Source of the DNA: Enterobacteriaceae bacterium RIT693
Lineage (GTDB): Bacteria > Pseudomonadota > Gammaproteobacteria > Enterobacterales > Enterobacteriaceae
Assembly (NCBI GenBank): GCA_009668225.1
Contig: WJYK01000004.1
Span: 62,001 to 126,000, forward strand
DNA length: 64,000 bases
Direction: 5' to 3'
Part shown: positions 29,870-39,171 of the stretch, one piece after another
Layout of the letters: each line of letters starts with the position of its first letter
Position numbering within the stretch: the first letter of the stretch is position 1
Notes under the pieces: model-generated
Database searches by the model: none
What the model saw: the letters and a program-made list of their open reading frames with translations, nothing else
Told to the model about the DNA's origin: nothing
Program-made: the position numbers and the translations under genes

Positions 29870-30689
29870 GAGTCTCTCCTGGCTGGAATTCGCTGCGGTT
29901 CAGCGTCGGCAGCATCTGCCCGTAAGTGTCGGCATTTGGACGGCAGGTCCAGAGCGTTCGCGTGTAAGGGTGTGTGGCCTGCGCCAGCTCGCTCGCCGCC
30001 ATTTCATCGACTTTCTGCCCCTGATACATCACCAGCACGCGGTGGCAGTGTTCCGCCACCAGCGGCAGATCGTGGCTAATCAGCAGCAGCGCCATTTGCC
30101 GTTGCTCGCACTGCGCTACCAGTAGTTCAAGGATTTGATTACGCAGGCGGGCGTCCAGCGCCGAGGTCGGTTCGTCGGCAATCAGCACCTTGGGATTATT
30201 GGCGAGAGCAACCGCGATCATCACGCGCTGGCCCATGCCGCCGGACAGCTCGCCGGGGTAGCGCAACAGTACCGCGTCCGGCAAACCCACGGACTGCACC
30301 AGTTCGCGGCAGCGATCGCGGCGTTCGGCAGAGGACAGCTTCTGGTGCAGGCGGAGCGCCTCGTCAATTTGCTGAAAGACGCTTTTCACCGGGTTCAGCG
30401 CATAGCGCGGATCCTGCAGTACCATGGCGATGTCGCTGCCGCGCAGCTGGTTCCAGCTCCGGGCATTCATTGCCAGCAGGTCGTGCCCCAGCACATTGAG
30501 CTGCTCCGCGCTCACTTTGCCCGGCTTACGCACCAGTCCCATCAGGGCTCGTGCCGTCATTGATTTTCCGGAGCCGGACTCTCCCACCAGCGCCAGGCGT
30601 TCATTGCCCAGCGAAAAGGAAAGGTTGCTGACCACCCGGCTGCCGGGGTAGTCGATATTCAGCCCGGAAACGGTAATTCTGTTAGTCAT
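29856..30689 (-). CDS. Peptide/nickel-type ABC transporter ATP-binding protein (DppD/OppD-like)
   Basis: 277 residues: Walker [16 protein letters not shown]-loop [11 protein letters not shown], signature [15 protein letters not shown], Walker [13 protein letters not shown] and H-loop LLISHDLPL. The C-terminal tail ([12 protein letters not shown]) is the typical DppD-like extension, but no cysteine-rich iron-sulfur motif is seen. The ATG at 30689 ([16 protein letters not shown]) is chosen over the open upstream frame. It overlaps the upstream permease by 8 nt and the downstream ATPase by 14 nt, so the operon is tightly coupled. Confidence 0.92.
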   Translation of the reverse strand: MTNRITVSGLNIDYPGSRVVSNLSFSLGNERLALVGESGSGKSMTARALMGLVRKPGKVSAEQLNVLGHDLLAMNARSWNQLRGSDIAMVLQDPRYALNPVKSVFQQIDEALRLHQKLSSAERRDRCRELVQSVGLPDAVLLRYPGELSGGMGQRVMIAVALANNPKVLIADEPTSALDARLRNQILELLVAQCEQRQMALLLISHDLPLVAEHCHRVLVMYQGQKVDEMAASELAQATHPYTRTLWTCRPNADTYGQMLPTLNRSEFQPGETHGDR

Positions 30690-31515
30690 GTTGCGGCTCC
30701 AGCACGTCGCGCAGGCCATCGCCCAGCAGGTTAAAGGCCAGGCTGCTCAGCAGAATGGCGGTACCCGGAATGGCGGCAATCCACCATTGGTCGAAAATGA
30801 CCTGCATTCCGTCGGCAATCATAGCGCCCCACTCAGACATCGGCGGACGGGCACCGAGGCCCAGGAACCCGAGTCCGGCAGCGGCAAGAATAATCCCGGC
30901 AAGATCCAGCGCCAGACGCACGATGGCTGAAGGCAGGCACAGCGGCAGGATGTGGCCGCCCAGCAGCCGAATGCCTTTAATCCCCATCATTTCTGCGGCG
31001 GCAAGATAATCACTGTGGCGCAGCCGCTGTATTTCGCTTCTTGCCTGGCGCGCATAGGCAGGCCAGGTTGTCAAAGCGAGCGCCAGCGCGCCGTTAACCA
31101 ACCCTGGGCCAAGCATCGCCACAAAAGCGAAGGCCAGGATCAGGCGCGGCATCGACATCACCACGTCGGTAAAGCGCATCAGAATACGCTCCAGCCAGCC
31201 GCCGTAATAGCCGGAAAGAATGCCAATCAGCAGCCCTACCGGCAGGGTAATGACCGTAACCAGCAGCACCAGGCCCAGCGCCGGGCGGGTACCGTAAAGC
31301 AGGCGTGAAAGCAGGTCGCGACCGTAGCTGTCGGTGCCCAGCAGATGGTGAGCGTTGGGTGCCTGCAGGCGTGCGGCGGCGTCCTGCCAGTTAGGATCGA
31401 ACGGGGCCAGCAGCGGGGCAAACAGCGCAATAAGCACCAGCCCGGCAATGATAATCAGCCCGCTGAGGGCGGCCGGGGAGCGCAGCATGCGTCGCAGGAA
31501 AAGAGAAGACGGCAT
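30682..31515 (-). CDS. Peptide/nickel-type ABC transporter permease (DppC-like)
   Basis: 277 residues, about six membrane spans. The N-terminal segment FAPLLAPFDPNWQDAAARLQ, then HLLGTDSYGRDLLSRLLYG, is the DppC/NikC signature. The EAA-type loop that contacts the ATPases is AAAEMMGIKGIRLLGGHILP. The C-terminal LLSSLAFNLLGDGLRDVLEP is the family's usual end. The start codon overlaps the stop of the other permease (TAATG), and the 3' end overlaps the ATPase gene. Confidence 0.93.
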   Translation of the reverse strand: MPSSLFLRRMLRSPAALSGLIIIAGLVLIALFAPLLAPFDPNWQDAAARLQAPNAHHLLGTDSYGRDLLSRLLYGTRPALGLVLLVTVITLPVGLLIGILSGYYGGWLERILMRFTDVVMSMPRLILAFAFVAMLGPGLVNGALALALTTWPAYARQARSEIQRLRHSDYLAAAEMMGIKGIRLLGGHILPLCLPSAIVRLALDLAGIILAAAGLGFLGLGARPPMSEWGAMIADGMQVIFDQWWIAAIPGTAILLSSLAFNLLGDGLRDVLEPQHD

Positions 31516-32558
31516 TAGCGGATCCTCGGATCGGTGGCACGCACCAGTATGTCGGTCAGGTTATTGATCAGCACAAACGACACGCCGATCAGCAGCGTGC
31601 CGCCCATAATCGCGGTGGTATCACCGGCAAACAGCGCGGTGGTGAGATAGCGGCCAATGCCCGGCCAGGAGAAGACGGTTTCCGTCAGCACTGCACCTTC
31701 CAGCATGCTGGTGTAAGCCAGCGCGATTACGGTGAACAGCGTGCCGCGAATGTTCGGCAGAACGTGGCGCAGCAGAATCGCCATGTCGCCCGCACCCTTC
31801 GCGCGAGCCAGCGTAATGTATTCTTTGTTCATTTCGCTCAGGCAGGCCGTGCGCGTCAGGCGGGTGATGCTGGCGAGAGAATAATAGGCCAGCAGCAATA
31901 CCGGCAGAATCAGGTGGTTAACGGCGTTGAGGAACGCGCCTTTATCGCCGGAAAGCCAGGTATCAATCAGCACGAAGCCCGTTTTGGCCTCGACGCTGTA
32001 CTGGTAAATATCATCGAGCCTTCCCGGCCCGGCGCTCCACTGCAGGCGGGCATAAAACAGCGCAAGCATCAGCAGGCCGAGCCAGAAAATAGGCACCGAG
32101 TTACCGAGCAGGGTAAAGGTGCGTACCGCGAGATCCCACGGCGAACCGGCAAAGCGGGCGCAAAGCACGCCAAAAAGCACGCCCAGCACGCTGCCGATGA
32201 TGAGCGCGAGGGTGGCAAGCTCAAGCGTGGCGGGGAAAGCCGAGAGTAAATCATGCAGCACCGGTTGGCCGGTTGAGCTGGCTATGCCCAAATCGCCGTG
32301 GGCAAGATTAACCAGGTAATGCCAGAACTGTACGGGCAGCGACCGATCCAGCCCAAGCTGGTGGCGAACCTGATCGTAAGTGGACTGGCTGGCGTGATCG
32401 CCGACGATTTGCAGCACTCTGTCCACCGGGGAAAGCGCGGACAAAGCAAAGGTAATCAGCAGCAGGCCAATAAGGGTTAGAGCAAGGGTAAATATTCCCT
32501 GAAGCAGGGTAAGCAGCGGGCGCCGTAGGCGATGCGACGAGGGAGAAACTTCGGACAT
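31515..32558 (-). CDS. Peptide/nickel-type ABC transporter permease (DppB-like)
   Basis: 347 residues with about six membrane spans and an N-terminal cytoplasmic stretch rich in Arg (SSHRLRRPLL). The LDRSLPVQFWHYL-NLAHGDLG segment and the EAA loop TLARAKGAGDMAILLRHVLPN identify it as the DppB/NikB-type subunit; ETVFSWPGIGRYLTTAL is another family mark. It forms the translocation pore with the 30682-31515 product. It lies 86 nt downstream of the binding-protein gene, with a hairpin (CCTCTCGCCC / GGGCGAGAGG) near 32593-32637 that may reduce permease expression relative to the binding protein. Confidence 0.92.
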   Translation of the reverse strand: MSEVSPSSHRLRRPLLTLLQGIFTLALTLIGLLLITFALSALSPVDRVLQIVGDHASQSTYDQVRHQLGLDRSLPVQFWHYLVNLAHGDLGIASSTGQPVLHDLLSAFPATLELATLALIIGSVLGVLFGVLCARFAGSPWDLAVRTFTLLGNSVPIFWLGLLMLALFYARLQWSAGPGRLDDIYQYSVEAKTGFVLIDTWLSGDKGAFLNAVNHLILPVLLLAYYSLASITRLTRTACLSEMNKEYITLARAKGAGDMAILLRHVLPNIRGTLFTVIALAYTSMLEGAVLTETVFSWPGIGRYLTTALFAGDTTAIMGGTLLIGVSFVLINNLTDILVRATDPRIR

Positions 32559-32644
32559 GGGTAACTCTTTTTATGCGCTGATGGTGATTAACCTCTCGCC
32601 CCGTTTCTTTGATGGTGAAAAGGGCAGGGCGAGAGGCCGTTCAG

Positions 32645-34213
32645 TTATTTAGTGACGTTATCGTAATACACCATATCCGCATTCAGGCCTTGCTGATAGC
32701 CCTTGATGTTATCGCGCACCACAACCTGGGTTTTACCCTGGTCGACAAACACGTACGGGGAGCTACGCTGCAGCTCCTCCTGCAGTTTGGTATAGAGATC
32801 TTTGCGTTTGGCCGGATCGGCTTCCGCCACGGCGGCCAGCGTTTGTTTGTTCAGTTCCGGGATCTGCCAACCGTTCAGCCCGGCCACGGTGCTCGCTTTG
32901 CCGTCGTTATAGGCAAAGGCGCTGGCGTTGGAGTGGGCGTCGAAATAGTCCGGGATCCACAGGCGGATAGCGGCCTGGTGCTGCTTCGCACGAACGCGGG
33001 CGTAAACCTGGCTACCTGCCGCAGGCAGCAGATCCACCTTCACGCCGCCCTGGGCAAAGCTCGCCTGCATCGACTGCGCGATGGTGATAAACGGCGGTTT
33101 GTTTTCCACGTCCAGCGAGAAATGGGCGTCTTTGATGCCCGCTTTCGCCAGGATCTCTTTCGCTTTCGCCGGGTCGAATTTAAACGGCGTGTTTTCCAGT
33201 GCGCCAGGGAAACCGACCGGCAGGAAGCTCTGGTGCACGAAGTACTGGCCTTTCAGCAGATCTTTGGTGATGCCCTGATAATCAACCAGGTAGCGGGCCG
33301 CTTCCCACAGCGCAGGGTTTTTCAGCAGCGGGTTGGCATTGTTGCCGACGTTAAACACCAGGTAGTTTTGCTCGGCGGAAGGAATGCTCAGCACCTTCAC
33401 GCCCGGTTTGCCTTCGAGCGCGCTGGTTTGGTCAGAACCCAAATCGCGGGCGATATCGGCGTCACCTTGCTGAATCAGCAGGCGGCGAGCGGCCGGATCG
33501 GGCACGTTTTTAATGATGATGTTCTTCACTTTTGGCGCGTCGCCAGGAGATGTCGGGTTGGCATCCAGGACGATAGCCTGATGCGGCTGATAGACGCGCA
33601 TCTTGAACGGGCCGCTGCCGGCAGAGTGCATTTTCAGCCATTCGTTGCCGAAGTCGCCTGCTTTAACGTTTGGCGTGACCGCTTTTTCATCGACGATAGA
33701 AGCTATCGGTGTGGAAAGAATATTCAGCGCTACCGCCGGGCTTACGTCCGCGGTCCAGTGCACTTCCAGCGTGTGGTCATCCACTTTCTTCAGCTGGCTG
33801 GCGATGTTATCCGGCTGCCAGCCCAGCACGTTAAGAATAAAGGCCGGGGATTTGTTCAGCGTCACCGCGCGGGTGTAGGAGAAGATTACGTCTTCCGGGC
33901 GCAGCGGGTTGCCGGAGGCGAATTTAGCGTCCGGGCGCAGCTTGATGGTCAGCTTCTTATTCGCCGCATCGCCCTGCCAGCTTGCCGCCAGAATCGGCAC
34001 AACTTTGGCCGGATCGGTACGGTCTGCCTGCACCAGGCGCTGGTACAGGCTTGGCACGGTCTGGATGCTTGAGAGTTCGTTGGCTTCGGCCGGATCAAGG
34101 CTGACGATGTCATCCAGGCCTTGAGCAACCACCAGGGTATCCGGTGGCGTGGCAGCGTGAGAAGCTGCAGACAGCGCAGCCAGCAGCAGTAATGGCAGGA
34201 CTTTCTTTTGCAT
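32645..34213 (-). CDS. Periplasmic solute-binding protein, family 5 (dipeptide/nickel/opine type)
   Basis: 522 residues: a signal peptide (about 1-20, SAASHA then ATPPDTLVVAQ) and a family-5 binding fold with LVVAQGLDDIVSLDPAEANE at the N-terminus, KLTIKLRPDAKFASGNPL (family mark) and ANPTSPGDAPKVKNIIIKN. It delivers substrate to the two permeases. Which substrate (di- or oligopeptide, opine, glutathione or metal complex) cannot be told from sequence. It is the first gene of the operon. Its far upstream region carries a complete copy of a 548-bp repeat element. Confidence 0.9.
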   Translation of the reverse strand: MQKKVLPLLLLAALSAASHAATPPDTLVVAQGLDDIVSLDPAEANELSSIQTVPSLYQRLVQADRTDPAKVVPILAASWQGDAANKKLTIKLRPDAKFASGNPLRPEDVIFSYTRAVTLNKSPAFILNVLGWQPDNIASQLKKVDDHTLEVHWTADVSPAVALNILSTPIASIVDEKAVTPNVKAGDFGNEWLKMHSAGSGPFKMRVYQPHQAIVLDANPTSPGDAPKVKNIIIKNVPDPAARRLLIQQGDADIARDLGSDQTSALEGKPGVKVLSIPSAEQNYLVFNVGNNANPLLKNPALWEAARYLVDYQGITKDLLKGQYFVHQSFLPVGFPGALENTPFKFDPAKAKEILAKAGIKDAHFSLDVENKPPFITIAQSMQASFAQGGVKVDLLPAAGSQVYARVRAKQHQAAIRLWIPDYFDAHSNASAFAYNDGKASTVAGLNGWQIPELNKQTLAAVAEADPAKRKDLYTKLQEELQRSSPYVFVDQGKTQVVVRDNIKGYQQGLNADMVYYDNVTK

Positions 34214-34416
34214 GTGTGTACCCTGTAATGGTGTTTTTTATCGGTTTTTCTCTGTGTATTTACGTTAGGTGAGTTATCTCAATTCACAAAGTCAAAATTG
34301 CGCTTTGCATATAAATATACGATATATCCAATGCGATAAAGTGATGAAAACTTGAGGCGGGGGGGGGGCCTTCCGCAGGGAGGCGGCAGAGCACCTCTAT
34401 GAAGCGTTAGCTTAAG

Positions 34417-34964
34417 TTCCGTTCACTTCAAGTACGTATTTACTTGTATCTACCGAACCGGTGAACGTGTCAGGGGGCATTACGCCATGCCCCCTGACAA
34501 CCCCCGGCGCCCGGCGAGCTCATCGCCGCTGAAGCGGTAAACCCACCGGCTATCACCCAAACATTCGGGGTCGTTCGCGATTCGTTCCCGACGATCGCTC
34601 TCTTTCGCTGCTCCCGGCAGCTCAACCCCGCCTGAGTTGGGTCATCACCGGGGGCGATGAGAGCCGGGAACAAGGGCGTGGCTGTGGGACTTGCAGCGAC
34701 TTTTATGTTCAGCGTGGCTATAAGCTTGAAGCGAGGCTCGGTTCCGGCTTAAATCGCCTCCGTTTTCTCTCCGACTGGCCAGGGTCCGGCCGTCGGGAAC
34801 GCATCTCAGCCGACCCAGGACTGGGAGATAAAACGGAGGTCTGCCGCTTTAGCGGTCGATTTATTTGGCCGGGAGTCCGGGGTCTCGGGGAAGTGACGGT
34901 GACTTCCCCGAGTCGTTCACCGGTTCGGTGGCTGCATATAAAACAGGACTGGAAGTGAACGGAA
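34417..34964 (+). repeat. Repeat family R548, copy B: complete element with nested inverted ends
   Basis: 548 bp. Outer terminal inverted repeats are a perfect 13 bp: TTCCGTTCACTTC at 34417-34429 against GAAGTGAACGGAA at 34952-34964. An inner pair is a perfect 15 bp: CCGAACCGGTGAACG at 34453-34467 against CGTTCACCGGTTCGG at 34914-34928. Just inside each lies a strong hairpin: 13-bp stem at 34468-34499 and 11-bp stem at 34884-34912. No transposase is encoded. No clear target-site duplication is seen. Small open frames (for example 34470-34673 on the minus strand) are artefacts of the repeat. It has the form of a non-autonomous mobile element (MITE-like). Confidence 0.85.
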
Positions 34965-35067
34965 TCTCATCTGCCCCTGCATTATCGTGGATATTTGCCA
35001 CGAAGAGGCAGAACTGGAAAAAGAGCAAAAAAAAGCCCTCACGCGCAGGTGAAAGCTCTCTATTTAT

Positions 35068-35104
35068 CCCCTCTCCCCCATGGGGAGAGGGTCAGGGTGA
35101 GGGG
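35068..35104. repeat. GC-rich palindromic repeat, copy 2 (inverted)
   Basis: 37 bp, CCCCTCTCCCCCATGGGGAG then AGGGTCAGGGTGAGGGG: the reverse complement of the unit at 27188-27224 with few changes. It lies 4 nt beyond the proP stop, where it may terminate proP transcription. Confidence 0.8.
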
Positions 35105-35108
35105 AAAA

Positions 35109-36614
35109 CTACTCGTTAATCCTTGGATGCTGCTGCACCAACAGCGTTCGCTTCGCCTGCAGATCTTCGATTTCCTTATCCAGGTCCTCGATTTTCTGCT
35201 CGATATTGTCGTGGTGCTCCTGAACAATTTCACGCGCTTCCGCAATGTCCGATGCCGCCGGTGTTGCGCCTTTCAGCGGTTTATTGGCGGTCTCTTTCAT
35301 GGTGACAGCGGTAATAAAGCCGATAATCGCCACCACCATCAGGTAGTAAGCCGGCATCATCAGGTTTTGTGTACTCTCGACCAGCCATGCGGCAACCGTT
35401 GGCGTCACGCCCGCAATCAGCACCGAAATGTTAAAGGCGCTGGCCAGGGCGCTGTAGCGGATATGGGTCGGGAACATGGCCGGCAATGTGGATGCCATCA
35501 CGCCGATAAAGAAGTTCAGCACCACCGCCAGGATCAGTAACCCGGCAAAGATCAGCCCAATCACGTTGCTGTTAATCAGCATAAAGGCCGGAATCGACAG
35601 CAGGAACAGGCCGATACTGCCCATGAAGATAAACGGCCGACGGCCAAAGCGGTCGCTCAGCAGGCCGATCATCGGCTGCACAAACAGCATCCCCACCATA
35701 ATGGCGATGATGATCAGCACCCCGTGCTCTTCCGAATAATGCAGGTTATGCGAAAGGTAGCTCGGCATGTAGGTCAGCAGCATGTAGTAGGTGACGTTGG
35801 TCGAGATAACAATGCCAATACAGACCAGCAGGCTGCGCCAGTGCTTGGTGGCAATCTCTTTGAACGAAACTTTTGGACCGTCTGCCAGACCTTCGCGATC
35901 GCCCTGTTCCATTTTCTCAACGTGCTGCTGGAACGCCGGAGTTTCTTCCAGCGCGTGGCGCAGGTAGAGGCCGATGATGCCTAACGGCAGCGCGAGGAAG
36001 AACGGAATACGCCAGCCCCAGTCGAGGAAGTTCTCTTCGCCGACGATAGCGGTGATAAGCACCACCACGCCCGCGCCGCAGACGAACCCGGCAATCGAAC
36101 CGAAGTCCAGCCAGCTGCCCATAAAGCCGCGCTTACGGTCAGGCGAGTACTCCGCCACGAAGATAGAGGCCCCGGTGTATTCGCCGCCTACCGAGAAGCC
36201 CTGAGCCATTTTAGCCAGTAGCAGCAGGATAGGTGCCCAGATGCCGATGGTGGCATAGGACGGAATCAGCCCGATAGCAAACGTACTGAGCGACATGATG
36301 ACGATGGTGATAGCCAGGATTTTCTGACGACCGTATTTATCCCCTAGCATCCCGAAGAACAGGCCGCCCAGTGGACGAATCAGGAAAGGAACAGAGAAGG
36401 TCCCCAGCGCGGCGATCATCTGAACGCTCGGACTGGCATCCGGGAAGAAGACTTTACCTAGTGCGTAAGCAACAAAACCGTAAACACCGAAATCAAACCA
36501 TTCCATCGCGTTACCGAGCGAAGCGGCAGTGATGGCTTTTTTCAGACGCGCATCATCAATGATAGTGACGTCACTGACCTTGATCGGTCTGACTTTCTTT
36601 TTCCTTTTTAGCAT
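35109..36614 (-). CDS. proP: Proline/glycine betaine:H+ symporter ProP
   Basis: Major-facilitator osmosensory importer of proline, betaine and ectoine. The 501 residues match E. coli ProP from end to end, with about 12 membrane spans and the MFS loop motif GMLGDKYGRQKIL between spans 2 and 3. The cytoplasmic C-terminus forms the heptad-patterned coiled coil of ProP (EHHDNIEQKIEDLDKEIEDL, then QAKRTLLVQQHPRI), which tunes the osmotic threshold. In E. coli proP is far from aer, so its place beside aer here is a difference in gene order. The gap to aer (36615-36918) is the divergent promoter region. Confidence 0.96.
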   Translation of the reverse strand: MLKRKKKVRPIKVSDVTIIDDARLKKAITAASLGNAMEWFDFGVYGFVAYALGKVFFPDASPSVQMIAALGTFSVPFLIRPLGGLFFGMLGDKYGRQKILAITIVIMSLSTFAIGLIPSYATIGIWAPILLLLAKMAQGFSVGGEYTGASIFVAEYSPDRKRGFMGSWLDFGSIAGFVCGAGVVVLITAIVGEENFLDWGWRIPFFLALPLGIIGLYLRHALEETPAFQQHVEKMEQGDREGLADGPKVSFKEIATKHWRSLLVCIGIVISTNVTYYMLLTYMPSYLSHNLHYSEEHGVLIIIAIMVGMLFVQPMIGLLSDRFGRRPFIFMGSIGLFLLSIPAFMLINSNVIGLIFAGLLILAVVLNFFIGVMASTLPAMFPTHIRYSALASAFNISVLIAGVTPTVAAWLVESTQNLMMPAYYLMVVAIIGFITAVTMKETANKPLKGATPAASDIAEAREIVQEHHDNIEQKIEDLDKEIEDLQAKRTLLVQQHPRINE

Positions 36615-36836
36615 TTTTTATCCTCGAGTTTTCCTTGCGGGGGTAAAAATTCCCTCTGTAAGTGTAGTGGGCCAGACGACAAATGCTGGCTAAAACTGCA
36701 GCACTCAAACATAACTGCGTTAGAAGTGAGGGACGAGTAATTTCTCTTGTGAACTATTTGAATTTGAAAGAATTACTCAGGCTTATAAATATTGTGGTCA
36801 ATATTCATAACTGTGATCAATATCAAATTTTTTCAC

Positions 36837-36863
36837 TAAAGTAAAATTTTGCCCCGCCGACAT
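36837..36863 (+). promoter_or_regulatory. Sigma-28 (FliA) promoter of aer
   Basis: TAAAGTAA at 36837-36844, an 11-nt spacer, then GCCGACAT at 36856-36863. The FliA consensus is TAAAGTTT-N11-GCCGATAA. It lies 55 nt upstream of the aer start, as expected for a chemotaxis-class gene. Confidence 0.85.
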
Positions 36864-36918
36864 AACATGCATACCATCAAAGAATTAACATCTGGATAAC
36901 CTCTCAAAGGGAGTTGCT

Positions 36919-38439
36919 ATGTCCGCCCATGTGCCGGTCACCCAGCGTGAATACACGCTCGATGACGATACGACCCTGATGTCCACCACCGATCTGAAAA
37001 GTTACATCACGCATGCGAACGATACCTTCGTGCAGGTCAGTGGCTACCAGCTTCATGAGCTAAGCGGCGCTGCGCATAACCTCGTGCGACATCCCGATAT
37101 GCCAAAGGCGGCTTTCGCCGATATGTGGTTTACCCTCCAGCAGGGCGAGCCGTGGACCGGCATCGTGAAGAACCGCCGTAAAAACGGTGACCATTACTGG
37201 GTGCGCGCCAACGCGGTGCCGGTAGTTCGACATGGCAAAACCACCGGCTATATGTCTATTCGCACCAAAGCCTCGCCGGAAGAGATTGCCACCGCAGAGC
37301 CGCTCTACAAGGCGTTGAACGAAGGGCGCAGTAACAAAACCGTTTACAAAGGGTTGGTGCTGCGTAAGGGACTGTTTGGCAAGCTGCCGACTCTGTCACT
37401 GCGTTGGCGTATCCGCGGGCTAATGGGCGGTTTGTTTATTCTGCTGATGGCCTCGGCGTTCGTGCTGGGGCAAAGCCCGCTGCAAATGCTCGCCATCGCG
37501 GCGTTTACCGCCTTAGCTTGCGCATTGCTGGAATGGCAAATTGCTCGCCCGCTGGAAAACGTTGCCCGCCAGGCGCTGGAAGTGGCGACCGGCAACAGCC
37601 ACCGCGTGAAGCACCTTCAGCGCAGCGATGAAATCGGCATTATCCTGCGCTCCATCGGTCAGCTCGGGCTGATGTGCCGCTGGCTGATTAACGATGTCAG
37701 TAGTCAGGTAGCCAACGTACGTAGCGGCAGTGAGGCGATGGCGAAAGGGAATGACGATCTCAATGAGCGTACCCGCCAGACGGTGGCCAACGTGCAGCAG
37801 ACGGTTGCCACCATGAACCAAATGGCGGCGTCGGTACAAACCAACTCGGAAACCGCGTCGGCGGCAGACAAACTCTCCAGCTCCGCCAGTGATGCGGCGG
37901 CGCAGGGTGGCCAGGCTATGGAAACCGTGGTGACCACCATGGACGACATTGCCGACAGCACCCAGCGCATCGGTTCCATCACCAGCCTGATCAACGATAT
38001 CGCTTTCCAGACCAATATTCTGGCGCTTAATGCCGCTGTAGAAGCCGCCCGTGCCGGTGAGCAGGGCAAAGGGTTTGCCGTGGTGGCCGGGGAAGTACGT
38101 AACCTGGCGCAGCGTAGCGCCAGCGCGGCCAACGACATCCGCAAGCTGATTGACGCCAGCGCCAGCAAGGTGCAGTCCGGCACGGTGCAGGTTCACGAGG
38201 CGGGGCGCACCATGCAGGACATCGTGGCGCAGGTGCAGAACGTCACCCGGCTTCTCGGGCAGATAAGCCATGCCACTTCAGAACAGGCCGATGGCCTGGC
38301 GGACATTACCCGTGCCGTGGCGGAACTGAACGCCATCACGCAGAAAAATGCCGAGCTGGTGGAAGAGGGGGCCCAGGTGTCGGCGATGGTTAAACACCGC
38401 GCGACTCGCCTGCAGGATGCGGTCACGGTTCTGGGGTAA
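36919..38439 (+). CDS. aer: Aerotaxis receptor Aer
   Basis: Redox sensor that directs swimming along oxygen and energy gradients. The 506 residues match E. coli Aer. An N-terminal PAS domain binds FAD ([36 protein letters not shown]). A short hydrophobic anchor follows (about 168-205), then a HAMP-like region, and a methyl-accepting signalling domain with the invariant hairpin tip [20 protein letters not shown] (about 360-380). A GGGAG lies before the ATG at 36919. It is transcribed from a sigma-28 promoter, so it is part of the flagellar regulon. Confidence 0.96.
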   Translation: MSAHVPVTQREYTLDDDTTLMSTTDLKSYITHANDTFVQVSGYQLHELSGAAHNLVRHPDMPKAAFADMWFTLQQGEPWTGIVKNRRKNGDHYWVRANAVPVVRHGKTTGYMSIRTKASPEEIATAEPLYKALNEGRSNKTVYKGLVLRKGLFGKLPTLSLRWRIRGLMGGLFILLMASAFVLGQSPLQMLAIAAFTALACALLEWQIARPLENVARQALEVATGNSHRVKHLQRSDEIGIILRSIGQLGLMCRWLINDVSSQVANVRSGSEAMAKGNDDLNERTRQTVANVQQTVATMNQMAASVQTNSETASAADKLSSSASDAAAQGGQAMETVVTTMDDIADSTQRIGSITSLINDIAFQTNILALNAAVEAARAGEQGKGFAVVAGEVRNLAQRSASAANDIRKLIDASASKVQSGTVQVHEAGRTMQDIVAQVQNVTRLLGQISHATSEQADGLADITRAVAELNAITQKNAELVEEGAQVSAMVKHRATRLQDAVTVLG

Positions 38440-38471
38440 AGTGTTCGGAGCGGGTAGCCTGCGCTATCCGC

Positions 38472-39161
38472 TCAACTCCGCTTATACAAACGACGGGGAT
38501 GACCAATCTTGCCGTACAGCATCTCGACGCTGAGAAACCCCTTTTCAACGCAGTGTTCCAGGTAGCGACGGGCGGTGGTTTTGCTTAGCTTCGTTTCACT
38601 GACCACGTCGTCAACTGAGAAACAGCGTTGGGCTTCGCCTTCGCGGAACAGGCGCTGCACCAGCTCCAGCGTATTCTCCTCAATCCCCTTGCTCCCGGCG
38701 TCCAGCGGGGCGTTTCGCGCCTGGAGTTCATACAGCTTATCGACGTTTTGCTGATCCACCACCTTCCATTCGCGCTGCTGCTGGCTGAACTGGACGAAGC
38801 GCTCCAGCGAGTGACTCAGGCGCTTCCATGACACCGGCTTGAGGATATAGTCAAACGCGCCGCTGCGAATTGCCTGACTGCAGGTATCCATGTCACTGGC
38901 GGCGGTAATGAAAATAACCGAGCAGGCGTGCTGTTTTAGCAGGTCGCTGCCAAACAGCGTGATGCCTTTTCCATCCGGCAAATAGTTATCCAGCAGGATA
39001 AGCTGCGGCTGTTTTTCGAGCATCAGGCGCTGAGCGGCCGCCAGGCTGTTGGCGATACCCACCAGATTGAGATGGGGGTGCTTATCAATCAGTTCCGCGT
39101 GAAGTGAGGCAAGTTCACTCTCATCCTCTACGATAAGCACATCAATCATTTCTTTTTGCAT
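38472..39161 (-). CDS. citB: CitB/DpiA-type response regulator of citrate fermentation
   Basis: 229 residues. The receiver domain has the acidic pair in VLIVEDESEL, the phospho-Asp in QLILLDNYLPDGKG and the Lys in DYILKPVSW. The C-terminal helix-turn-helix is CitB-type (SVDDVVSETKLSKTTARRYLE). The start is the ATG at 39161 (MQKEMIDVLIVEDE), giving nearly the length of E. coli DpiA; the upstream frame runs into citA. It lies 10 nt beyond the citA stop on the same strand. Its targets are most likely the divergent citS operon and itself. Confidence 0.9.
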   Translation of the reverse strand: MQKEMIDVLIVEDESELASLHAELIDKHPHLNLVGIANSLAAAQRLMLEKQPQLILLDNYLPDGKGITLFGSDLLKQHACSVIFITAASDMDTCSQAIRSGAFDYILKPVSWKRLSHSLERFVQFSQQQREWKVVDQQNVDKLYELQARNAPLDAGSKGIEENTLELVQRLFREGEAQRCFSVDDVVSETKLSKTTARRYLEHCVEKGFLSVEMLYGKIGHPRRLYKRS

Positions 39162-39171
39162 ACTCAAAGCC

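Noticed and set aside
34470-34673. Small minus-strand frame starting MFPALIAPGDDPTQ, with a near twin at 49675-49923
   Set aside because: Both lie inside copies of the 548-bp repeat, and the similarity comes from the repeat DNA. The frame starts at the hairpin and lacks a ribosome-binding site, so it is not a gene.
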